Shown piece after piece: positions 1 to 7,300 of a stretch of DNA of 10,260 nt. Position 1 is the stretch's first letter; each line of letters opens with the position of its first letter. The notes under the pieces were generated by a model. It was not told where the DNA came from. It ran no database searches and was given only the letters and a program-made list of their open reading frames with translations. The stretch is from Clostridia bacterium (GTDB lineage: Bacteria; Bacillota; Clostridia; Christensenellales; CAG-1252): contig JAFTBD010000105.1 in the NCBI GenBank assembly GCA_017455385.1, forward strand, positions 1 through 10,260, in the 5' to 3' direction. Position numbers and translations under genes: made by a program.

Positions 1-538
1 AGGCACTCAGTATCTCACCTTGAAGTCCTTCGGAGAAGGACTCTTCTTCCGTACTCTGCTCGCTGCCTAGCACCCCATCCACGTAACGCGCCACCGCGTT
101 GATGACCACCATACAAGGGAGATCTCCGCTCGTCAAGACGTAATCTCCGATGGATAGCTCCTCGTCGATACAGGCGTCAATGATACGTTGGTCGATGCCC
201 TCATAACTGCCGCAGAGGAATAACAGATCGCTCTCGGATGCAAGCGCTACGACCTTCTTCTGCGAGAGGGTCTCCCCTTTCGGCGAGAGATAGATGCGCT
301 TGCAGAGGTGATCGGGGTCTGCCGCCATGATGCAGTCATAGAGAGGTTGCGGCGTCATCAGCATACCCGCGCCGCCTCCGAAGGGATAATCGTCGCACTT
401 TTTATGTCTATCTGCGGAATAATCGCGGATATTATAGATCTCCAAAGAGAATTTCTCGGCATCGAGCGCTTTCTGCAGGATACCGACTTTCAATCCTTGA
501 TAGGCTTCCGGAAAGAGAGTGAGCACTTTAATTTTCAT
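1..538 (-). CDS. trmD: tRNA (guanine-N1-)-methyltransferase TrmD, 3' end outside window
   Basis: TrmD is a SPOUT-fold, trefoil-knot enzyme that uses AdoMet to methylate G37 of tRNAs with a G36G37 sequence, which prevents +1 frameshifting. I translated it by hand from the ATG at 538: 179 residues lie in the window, of about 240-250 usual for the family. The N-terminus MKIKVLTLFPEAY, the DDYPFGGGAGML segment, LSPKGETLSQ, the signature CGSYEGIDQR (109-118), and LSIGDYVLT followed by a VINAVARY segment are all TrmD hallmarks. By alignment R151 matches the catalytic Arg154 of the E. coli enzyme, and E166 sits where E. coli has Asp169. Two knot residues are unusual: Ser111 (normally His or Arg) and Ser137 (normally Gly). 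The start overlaps the rimM stop by 11 nt, and GAGGTGG at 545-551 is a good ribosome binding site, so it is the last visible gene of the ylxM operon. rplS often follows but lies outside. Confidence 0.96.
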   Translation of the reverse strand, partial: MKIKVLTLFPEAYQGLKVGILQKALDAEKFSLEIYNIRDYSADRHKKCDDYPFGGGAGMLMTPQPLYDCIMAADPDHLCKRIYLSPKGETLSQKKVVALASESDLLFLCGSYEGIDQRIIDACIDEELSIGDYVLTSGDLPCMVVINAVARYVDGVLGSEQSTEEESFSEGLQGEILSA

Positions 539-1025
539 AGACCGCCACCTCGTAAAAAGCCTGCTCGTCGAAAGTCACCGTTTTATTGCCAAGGTCGACC
601 GACATAGACAGCCTCTTCAAGAACGGGAGCATGATGTTTCTCTCTCCTTTTATCTCGAAAACGTCCGCGGTGCGCCCGCCTTTATAGATCTCCGCGATCT
701 TGCCGATACACTTTCCTGCGACGATCACGTCCGATCCGACGAGGTCGTCTATGAAATACTCATTCTCTTTCAGCCCGTCGGCGTCTGCTCTGTCCACGTA
801 AAGAGTCTTGCCGCGCAGAAGTTCCGCGTCGTCTCGATTCATCACGCCTTCGATGGCACAAATGACGACGTCGCCGCCCTTTCGCGATGAGATCTTGCGC
901 TTGACGTCTTCAAGATACACGGTTTTTATACGGCAAAAAAGTTCGGGACTGTCCAAAAGGACAGACGCCCGAACCTCGCCTCTGATGCCATGGGGCTTAG
1001 TTATTTTCGCTACTGCCAACCTCAT
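528..1025 (-). CDS. rimM: 16S rRNA processing / 30S maturation factor RimM
   Basis: RimM binds uS19 and helps mature the 30S head domain. The 165-residue length is normal. The N-terminal RimM barrel domain carries the family motif KPHGIRGEV (10-18), and the C-terminal PRC-barrel domain starts at about 89 with EYFIDDLVG and continues through GKIAEI and DVFEI to the MLPF segment (132-135). The ATG at 1025 places the motif at the usual distance from the N-terminus; the upstream ribosome binding site is weak (AGAGAG), and translation is probably coupled to khpA, whose last 29 nt overlap it. Its TAA stop lies inside the start region of trmD, so the two are probably coupled too, which fits the widespread rpsP-rimM-trmD order. 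All key motifs are present and nothing suggests damage. Confidence 0.96.
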   Translation of the reverse strand: MRLAVAKITKPHGIRGEVRASVLLDSPELFCRIKTVYLEDVKRKISSRKGGDVVICAIEGVMNRDDAELLRGKTLYVDRADADGLKENEYFIDDLVGSDVIVAGKCIGKIAEIYKGGRTADVFEIKGERNIMLPFLKRLSMSVDLGNKTVTFDEQAFYEVAVYEN

Positions 1026-1248
1026 CGGTCTCTCTGATATCCACGTCGTAACGCTTATTGCGCTTGGACGCCGCGGCTTTGACGATAAGACGAATGGCTT
1101 TCGCCGTCTTACCGCCGCGACCGATCACCCTACCGATATCCGCAGGTGAGAGCGTGATGGTGATGAGACGCTCCTCCTCGCTGACGGTAACTGTGAAATC
1201 GGAGTTGCCGGTCAAGGACTCAACGATATATTCTACGAGTTCCTTCAT
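997..1248 (-). CDS. khpA: KH-domain RNA-binding protein KhpA (YlqC family)
   Basis: This is a small, single type II KH-domain protein of 83 residues; family members are usually around 75-85. The nucleic-acid-binding GxxG loop is visible as GRGG at 43-46, inside the highly conserved DIGRVIGRGGKTAKAIR (37-53). In other Firmicutes KhpA pairs with KhpB (Jag/EloR), binds RNA, and affects cell elongation and division; that role is family knowledge, not seen here. The gene sits between rpsP and rimM exactly as ylqC does in Bacillus. The ribosome binding site AAGGTGA overlaps the rpsP stop codon, 11 nt separate the two genes, and the 3' end overlaps rimM by 29 nt. The hydrophilic C-terminal tail (DEVGSSENN) is not part of the KH fold. 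ylqD, which follows ylqC in Bacillus, is absent. Confidence 0.94.
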   Translation of the reverse strand: MKELVEYIVESLTGNSDFTVTVSEEERLITITLSPADIGRVIGRGGKTAKAIRLIVKAAASKRNKRYDVDIRETDEVGSSENN

Positions 1249-1259
1249 GATCGTTCACC

Positions 1260-1505
1260 TTACTCTTCGAAAACGCCGGCTTTCTTCAGAAGGACTCTGA
1301 CCGTATCGGTGGGCTGAGCGCCATTCGCGATCCACTTTTTCGCAAGATCCTTGTCGACCTTGATGGTCTCGGGATTGGTCATGGGATCGAAGTACCCGAC
1401 TTGCTCGATGTACATTCCGTCTCTCGCCTTCCTGCTGTCCACCGCAACGATACGATAGCAGGGCTTGCCTTTCGCGCCGATTCTTGTAAGTCTCAGTTTA
1501 ACCAT
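1260..1505 (-). CDS. rpsP: 30S ribosomal protein bS16
   Basis: bS16 is a primary-to-secondary assembly protein of the 30S body. The 81-residue product opens with VKLRLTRIGAKGKPCYRIV and continues with AVDSRKARDG and EQVGYFDP, all close to the family consensus; the length is normal for a short bS16 without a C-terminal extension. The start is well set by GGAGGT at 1514-1519, about 8 nt before the ATG. It lies 39 nt downstream of ffh in an AT-rich spacer in which I see no convincing promoter, so it is probably cotranscribed with ylxM-ffh. khpA follows after 11 nt. Confidence 0.97.
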   Translation of the reverse strand: MVKLRLTRIGAKGKPCYRIVAVDSRKARDGMYIEQVGYFDPMTNPETIKVDKDLAKKWIANGAQPTDTVRVLLKKAGVFEE

Positions 1506-1544
1506 TTGTTTATACCTCCAATGTATTGTATAAATTAATTTGTA

Positions 1545-2864
1545 TTAAAAAGGGAATCCCCCTCTTCTGCCGCTCTTCATCCTCTTCATCATCTCGCGGG
1601 ACGCCTCAAACTGCTTCAATAGGGCATTGACGTCCTGTAGATCGGTACCGCTACCGGCGGCGATCCTCTTTTTGCGGCTCGCCTTGATGATCTCGGGATG
1701 CGTTCTCTCCTCTTCCGTCATTGACTGAATGATCGCCTTGGTGCGGGTGATCCTCGACTCGTCGACGGTGAGGTCCTTGGTGCCGATCTTGGATGCGAGA
1801 CCGGGGATCATGCCGATCATTTGGGTAAGGCTACCCATATTTTTCATTTTATCCAGTTGCACCAGATAATCCGATAAGGTGAAAGTCTGCTCGCGGAGTT
1901 TCCTCTCGAGAGCCTTCGCCTCTTCTTCGGTGTAAGCTTCCTGCGCACGCTCGATGAGGGTCAAGACGTCGCCCATGCCGAGGATCCTCGACGCCATCCT
2001 CTCGGGATGGAAAGGCTCGATGTCTCCCATCTTCTCGCCCGTTCCGCAGAAACGAACGCTCTTGCCAGTCACTGCCTTGATGGACAGCGCGGCGCCGCCT
2101 CTCGTGTCGCCGTCAAGCTTGGTGAGTATTACACCCGTGATATCGAGTAGCTCGTTGAATTTCTCCGCGACGTTCACCGCATCTTGACCTGTCATGGAGT
2201 CCACGACCAATAATATCTCGTGCGGTTTTAGGAACGCTTTGAGTTCTTTGAGCTCATTCATCAGCGCTTCTTCGATATGCAGTCTGCCCGCGGTATCAAC
2301 GATCAAGGTGTCGTATCCGTTCTTCGAGGCGAGGTCAAGTGCGTGCTTGACGATCTTCAAGGGAGCTATCTGTCCCTGCTCGATGACGGGAACGCCCGCT
2401 TTATCGCCGACTTTTTGAAGCTGCAGAATAGCGGCAGGACGATAGATATCGCAAGCAACGAGCGCGGGAGTCTTGCCACTCTTTTTCAGCATGGCGCCGA
2501 GCTTACCGCACATCGTGGTCTTTCCGCTTCCCTGCAAGCCGCACATCAATATGATCGTCGGGGGTTTATCCGCCACGGCGAGCTTGGTATGCGCGCCGCC
2601 GAGGAGCTTGATGAGCTCTTCGTTCACGATCTTGATGACTTGTTGCGTCGGGGTCAGGCTCTTCAGCACTTCTTCGCCGATCGCCTTTTCCGTGACTGCG
2701 GCGATGAAATTCTTGGCTACGGTGAAATTTACGTCCGCTTCCAAAAGAGCGATGCGGACCTCACGCATTGCTTGCTTGATCTCCAGTTCTGTCAATGCGC
2801 CTTTATTCTTCAATTTGGAAAAAATGTGATTCAGCCTCGCACCGAGTCCTTCGAATACTCCCAT
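1545..2864 (-). CDS. ffh: Signal recognition particle GTPase Ffh (SRP54)
   Basis: Ffh binds SRP RNA and signal sequences of nascent membrane proteins, then docks with FtsY at the membrane. The 439-residue length is standard. The N domain spans about 1-95. The G domain has the P-loop GLQGSGKTT (109-117), DIYRPAA (139-145), DTAGRL (190-195), the specificity motif TKLDGD (248-253) and the closing GTGEKMGDIEPF followed by RMASRILGMGD (289-299). The M domain (about 325-433) has the flexible finger region KNMGSLTQMIGMIPG (341-355) and the RNA-binding RKKRIAAGSG (397-406), and ends in a methionine- and arginine-rich tail. The ATG overlaps the last base of the ylxM stop (TAATG), with GGAGGG at 2868-2873 as ribosome binding site. 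The SRP RNA gene is not in this window. Confidence 0.98.
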   Translation of the reverse strand: MGVFEGLGARLNHIFSKLKNKGALTELEIKQAMREVRIALLEADVNFTVAKNFIAAVTEKAIGEEVLKSLTPTQQVIKIVNEELIKLLGGAHTKLAVADKPPTIILMCGLQGSGKTTMCGKLGAMLKKSGKTPALVACDIYRPAAILQLQKVGDKAGVPVIEQGQIAPLKIVKHALDLASKNGYDTLIVDTAGRLHIEEALMNELKELKAFLKPHEILLVVDSMTGQDAVNVAEKFNELLDITGVILTKLDGDTRGGAALSIKAVTGKSVRFCGTGEKMGDIEPFHPERMASRILGMGDVLTLIERAQEAYTEEEAKALERKLREQTFTLSDYLVQLDKMKNMGSLTQMIGMIPGLASKIGTKDLTVDESRITRTKAIIQSMTEEERTHPEIIKASRKKRIAAGSGTDLQDVNALLKQFEASREMMKRMKSGRRGGFPF

Positions 2865-3175
2865 TATCCCTCCAAAATGTCGTACAAGCCTTGTAGCCTC
2901 TCACGATCCGCCTCGGGCAATGCGTCCAAAGCGGCGGTAAGATCGCGCTTCAAGGCGATCTTTCTCACTTTATCTTCATAGTTTTGCAAGGTGCTGACCG
3001 CATGTCGAACGGCATCCCGCACCGCTTGACGCGTCACGCCGTACTCTTCTGCTACCTCGAACAGGGACATATCCAGCTCCGTATACATTTTGAGCATTTC
3101 CCTCTGTTTCTCGGTAAGCAACGCGCCGTACTCCGTCAGAAGTGACGCTATCTCCACGCGATCTTTCAGCTCCAT
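2864..3175 (-). CDS. ylxM: YlxM/p13-like SRP-associated helix-turn-helix protein
   Basis: This is a 103-residue member of the YlxM family (UPF0122), which resembles sigma-factor region 4. The helix-turn-helix lies at about 37-58 (SLFEVAEEYGVTRQAV and following). In streptococci and Bacillus the protein is encoded with ffh and modulates SRP GTPase activity; whether it also binds DNA is unsettled. I start it at the ATG at 3175, since the product then begins MELKDRVEIASLLTEYGALL as in relatives, and AGGTG lies 5 nt upstream. A TTG at 3196 in the same frame would add seven residues (CFLGER region) but would sit inside the predicted 5' end of the mRNA with no ribosome binding site. It is the first gene of the operon, with its promoter about 33 nt upstream and ffh overlapping its stop. 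Confidence 0.93.
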   Translation of the reverse strand: MELKDRVEIASLLTEYGALLTEKQREMLKMYTELDMSLFEVAEEYGVTRQAVRDAVRHAVSTLQNYEDKVRKIALKRDLTAALDALPEADRERLQGLYDILEG

Positions 3176-3180
3176 CCGCT

Positions 3181-3185
3181 CACCT
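3181..3185 (-). promoter_or_regulatory. Ribosome binding site that sets the ylxM start
   Basis: AGGTG on the minus strand, 5 nt before the ATG at 3175. The longer in-frame TTG start at 3196 has no such site, so this decides the start codon. Confidence 0.75.
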
Positions 3186-3207
3186 AGAAAGCACAATTAC
3201 TTTACAC

Positions 3208-3236
3208 AGTATAAAGCATCCGACCACCGCTGTCAA
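3208..3236 (-). promoter_or_regulatory. Near-consensus sigma-A promoter of the ylxM-ffh-rpsP-khpA-rimM-trmD operon
   Basis: On the minus strand TTGACA (3236-3231) is followed after exactly 17 nt by TATACT (3213-3208), one base from the full consensus. Transcription should begin near 3201-3203, giving a leader of about 25-28 nt before the ylxM ATG. An A/T-rich run lies just upstream of the -35 and could act as an UP element. The short leader leaves no room for a riboswitch. The -35 overlaps an 18-bp palindrome. Confidence 0.88.
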
Positions 3237-3250
3237 GTATTTTTACTTGA
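3233..3250. repeat. 18-bp perfect palindrome overlapping the ylxM promoter -35
   Basis: TCAAGTA (3233-3239), a TTTT spacer, then TACTTGA (3244-3250) form a perfect 7-4-7 inverted repeat. Four of its bases belong to the -35 hexamer and the rest lie upstream, so it would not be in the mRNA from that promoter. A DNA-level operator is the natural reading, but no regulator is identified and chance in AT-rich DNA cannot be excluded. Confidence 0.6.
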
Positions 3251-3356
3251 TAGTTTTTCAATGGAGTCTTTTCGATAGAAAAAAACGATATAGAAAGATC
3301 CCCATTTGTAATCTTTTTGTGCTTGGAGAGTGGCGCAGATACGAGCGCTCTTTGGG

Positions 3357-3400
3357 AAAAACGGGCAGGAGCGTACTTGTCGTACGTGACTGCCCGTTTT
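3357..3400 (-). terminator. Rho-independent terminator after ftsY (two-tier stem)
   Basis: On the minus strand AAAACGGGCAG (3400-3390) pairs with CTGCCCGTTTT (3368-3358), an 11-bp stem, followed by a run of five T including stem bases. Inside the loop CGTAC and GTACG (3386-3382 and 3376-3372) form a second 5-bp stem with a 5-nt loop. It starts 38 nt past the ftsY stop. The plus strand also ends in TTTT after the stem, so it may work weakly in both directions. It separates smc-ftsY from the ylxM operon. Confidence 0.9.
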
Positions 3401-3438
3401 CGAAATAGTCAGCGAAACAGATGCGCCGCTATACAAAC

Positions 3439-4335
3439 TCAAGGAATTATGGCGGAGATGAATTCGGACGCATCAAAAGGCAATAGATCTTCTTTCCCCT
3501 CACCCACGCCGACAAACAGCACCGGCACCTCCATCTCGTTACAGATGGCGATGATCACGCCGCCTTTCGCCGTGCCGTCAAGCTTTGTGAGGATGATGCC
3601 GTCGATGTCGATGGCTTCATTGAATATCTCCACCTGTGAGAGGGCATTCTGACCCGTGGTGGCGTCCAAAACGATATAACTGCGATAATCCGCCTCGGGA
3701 TAATCGCGAAGCACCACGCGATCGATTTTCTTCAGTTCTTCCATCAGATTCTTCTTATTATGCAGTCTGCCTGCGGTATCGATGAGAAGTACGTCCGTCT
3801 TCTTCGCCTTGCAAGAAGCGATGGCATCATACACGACCGCGGCGGGATCCGCCCCTTCCTCATGCTTGATGATACGGACGTTGCTCCTATCCGCCCACAC
3901 ACCGAGCTGTTCTGCGGCTGCCGCACGGAAAGTATCCGCGGCGGCGAGCACGACGCTCTTCCCCATCGAAGTGAAATAATGTGCCAATTTCCCGATAGCG
4001 GTAGTCTTCCCGACTCCGTTCACGCCCGCGACCAAAATACAAAGCGGGTATTCATAAGGCGGGATCTCGTAATCGATCATTTCTTTCAAGATCTCGGCAA
4101 AAACGTCCTTGGCCTCCTCCGCCGTAGAAAGCCTCTTTCGGAAGCAACGATCACGCAGTTCTTCGACGGCTGCCGAAGCGGTCTCCACGCCGACGTCCGC
4201 ACCGATTAGCGCCATTTCGAGTTCCTCGTAGAATTCGTCGTTCAGCGCTCTGCCCTTGAACAATTCGTATATTTTCTTGGAGAAGGCCTCTTTCGTCCTT
4301 TTGAGTCCATCGGCAATCTTACTGAAAAAACCCAT
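3439..4335 (-). CDS. ftsY: Signal recognition particle receptor FtsY
   Basis: FtsY is the membrane-associated SRP receptor that forms a GTP-dependent heterodimer with Ffh. I start it at the ATG at 4335, giving 298 residues beginning MGFFSKIADGLKRTKEAF, the usual opening of short Firmicutes FtsY; GGAGG lies 6 nt upstream. A start five codons earlier (ATG at 4350) would include that ribosome binding site within the coding region and is unlikely. The NG domain has the P-loop GVNGVGKTT (104-112), DTFRAAAAEQL (134-144), DTAGRL (186-191), TKLDG (250-254) and GVGEGKEDLLPFD (276-288). The long acidic A domain of enterobacteria is missing, as is normal in this group, so membrane binding would rely on the N-terminal amphipathic helix. 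It follows the smc stop after 1 nt (TAATATG), so translation is probably coupled. Confidence 0.97.
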   Translation of the reverse strand: MGFFSKIADGLKRTKEAFSKKIYELFKGRALNDEFYEELEMALIGADVGVETASAAVEELRDRCFRKRLSTAEEAKDVFAEILKEMIDYEIPPYEYPLCILVAGVNGVGKTTAIGKLAHYFTSMGKSVVLAAADTFRAAAAEQLGVWADRSNVRIIKHEEGADPAAVVYDAIASCKAKKTDVLLIDTAGRLHNKKNLMEELKKIDRVVLRDYPEADYRSYIVLDATTGQNALSQVEIFNEAIDIDGIILTKLDGTAKGGVIIAICNEMEVPVLFVGVGEGKEDLLPFDASEFISAIIP

Positions 4336-4336
4336 A

Positions 4337-7300
4337 TTACGCCTCCGCATTCGCCGCGATATCGCTGAGTTTCACTGCGATTACCTTGGAGACACCGCGC
4401 TCTTCCATCGTCACGCCGAAGAGTTCATCCGCGAGTTCCATGACCGGCTTCTTATGCGTGATGACCACAAACTGGGTATCACGGCTGTACTTTTTAAGAT
4501 AATTCGCCAAAAGGATGGTATTGCTCTCGTCAAGAGCCGCTTCGATCTCATCCAAGATAGCGAAAGGCATCGGACGCAGGCGCAGAATGGCAAACAAAAT
4601 GGCGATAGAGGTGAGAGCCTGTTCACCGCCGGAGAGAGAATGCAAGTTTTGACGTGCCTTACCGGGGAGTTTCACCACGATATCGACGCCCTTCTCCAAT
4701 TCTTCCGGTCTCTCGGGGTCGGGATCCACGAGCACAAGATCGGCGTTGCCGCCGCCGAAAAGATCGGCGAAGGTCTTCTTAAAGTTCTGATTGATCTGTT
4801 CAAAGGCGACGTTGAACTTGCCGAGCATATCGGCATTCATCGCGGCGATGAGCTTCTCCAGATCCTCTTTCGCTTTCACGAGGTCTTCCAGCTGTGCCGC
4901 AAGCTCATCGTGACGCTTCAAGACGTTTTCATAATCCTCGAAGGCATTGAAGTTGATGCTTCCGAGTTGCGCGATCTTGCCTCTTAAACTGGAGATCGCC
5001 GCGGGCGCTTGCGACGGATCGAAATTCTCGGGATCGCGAATGGCGAGCATCTCTTCTTCCGAGAGCTCATACTCCCCGAGGACTCTTTCGCGCAGAGAAG
5101 CGAGGTCGCTGTCTATCTTCTCCACCTTGCTCTCTTCGCGTGCGCGCTTATCCATAATGGTATTGATGACTTCATTGATGGCTTGACGCTCCTTATCCAC
5201 CTGCGTCAAAGAGGCTCGAAGGGCGCTACGCTCCATATCCTTCATTTGAAGTTCTTTCTCGATCTCATTCAGGCGATCCTGCTCCGCCGCGGAGAATTCC
5301 AGCGCAGGGGCATTGCGGTTCGCTTCATCGAGCTCAGCCAAGATAGGATTGAGCGCCACTTGCTTTTCGCGCACGGTGTTTTCCGCCGCCGCTTTCTCTT
5401 CTTCCAAACGCTTGATATCATTCTCGATCTGCGTGATCTCGATCTGCAAGGCGGAGGCTTCCACCTGCGCGTTGGTCACAGCCGCGGAGAGCATATCGCG
5501 CGTCTTGCGCATATTCTCGATATCCTCTTTGGACGCTTGCGCCATGCCTTGCGCGCTCTGCCTCTGCCCTTCCATATCTTGGTTGAGGTCTTCCGCATTG
5601 GCAATATCCTTCATAACGGCGTCGAGCCTCGCATTCACTTCGTCGAGCTCCGCTTGGTCGCGCGTCATACGCTCCGTAGTCTCTTGGATGATCTTGTCGG
5701 AGGTGGCGATACGCTCGGTCTCGGTGGCGATATCGACGTCCATTTGTTGCATCTCTTCACGAAGCGCATACACTTCGTCCTCGATGATCTTCGCTTGTTT
5801 TTCTTTCTTCTCGATCTCGGCACGGAGCTTCTCACGCTCGATAAAGAGACGTTTCAGCTCTTCCTGTGCGTCATTGAGCTGGCGCTCCTGACTCAAATGT
5901 GAGAAAGACTTCTGACGACGACTGCCGCCCGTGATGGTCCTGCGCGGATCGATGATGTCACCGTCCAAGGTGACGATCTTCACGCCGTAATCGTATCTGT
6001 CCGCCATTTCGCGCGCGGATTCGAGATCCTCCGCCAATATCGTACGACCGAGGAGCTGAGAGATCACGTCGGCGTGACGGGGATCATAGTCGATGAGATC
6101 GGAGCAAATGCCGATGGCGCCGGGCATGTCCAGCACGCCTCTGAACTCATAGGCAAGGGCTTGCGGACGCGCCTTGTTCGCGGGGATCATCGTGGCTACG
6201 CCGTATTCGTGACTCTTGAGATAATTGACGAGATAGACCGCATCGGTATCGGTCGGCGTGACGATATGTTGCACGGATGCGCCGAGCACCGCCTCGATGG
6301 CGACCTCGTATTCTTTCGGGACCTTGATGAGCTGTCCGACTACGCCTTCGATATGCGAAGCGAGCTCTTTATTCGTCGCGGCGTCATTCAAGAGAAGTTT
6401 GACCGCCGGCTGATAGCCTTCGTGCTGACTGACGATATCCGCCATCGCGCGCACTCTACCTTCTTTGTTGCCATACTCCGCATTGAGAGCATTGAGCGCA
6501 TTATTCATCTGATACAAGCTCTGCTTGATGTCGTTATATTCTCCAAAACGGACGGCGCGCTTCTCGCGACAAGCTTGCTTCTTCTTGGTCAAAGCGTCAA
6601 TACGGGCGAGAGAGTTTTGTTTCGCCGTCTCTTCCCTCTCGAGAACGGAAGCCGACGTACGGACCGCCACTTCTAGGGAGACTTTGCGTTCTCCGAGAGA
6701 CCCCGCCTCCGCATTGTACCCCGCGAGAGAGGATCTGACGTCAGACAGCCTGCCGAAAACGTCGAAGACCTCGTTGTTCGAACGCTCGATGGAGGTCTCG
6801 TTTCCCGCGATCTCCTCTGATAACGCGTACAACTTGGAGGACAACGCGCGCAATCTCTGCTCCGCCAAATAAGACTCTTTCCTGCGGATATCGAGGATGT
6901 TATTCGCCTCGGCAAGCGTCTCCGTCGTAACTTCGCATTGGGCAGTCGCCTCTGTGAGCTCTTTCTCCAAACGTTCTTTTTCTTCTGTCAAGTGAGCGAT
7001 CTTGCTCTTGAAAACAGCCATTAAACCGCTGTTTTTCTCGCTGCTGACTTTGAGACGCTCACGCTCCTCGTAGAGGGCGCGGACGGCATCTTCGTTCTTC
7101 GCGATCTCGTCCAATATCTCATTATGGCGCATAGCAAGGTGCAAAGAATCGCTCTCTCTTTGACGAAGCTCCTCGGTATACGCTCTGACATTCTCGGCGA
7201 TGATCTGTTTCTTCCGAACGCTGTCCTCGCGGGAATGCAGGTAATAATTCACTTCCTGATAGCGCATCTGCTCTTTGTACTCGAAGAACCGTTGCGCCGC

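Noticed and set aside
2277..2981. Plus-strand open frame of 234 codons opposite ffh
   Set aside because: It is the shadow of ffh and runs on into ylxM; no motif or start signal.
3251..3356. Possible small RNA or SRP RNA gene between the ftsY terminator and the ylxM promoter
   Set aside because: I looked for the conserved SRP RNA tip (GGTCAGGTCCGGAAGGAAGC-like) and for a terminator with its own promoter and found neither.
3233..3442. Small minus-strand open frame (69 codons) between ftsY and ylxM
   Set aside because: It runs through the ftsY terminator and the ylxM promoter region, and the protein resembles nothing I know.
5009..5902. Long plus-strand open frame of 297 codons antisense to smc
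   Set aside because: It lies wholly inside smc, has no ribosome binding site or recognisable domain, and its Leu/Arg/His-rich product is what the reverse complement of a Glu/Arg/Lys coiled coil gives.
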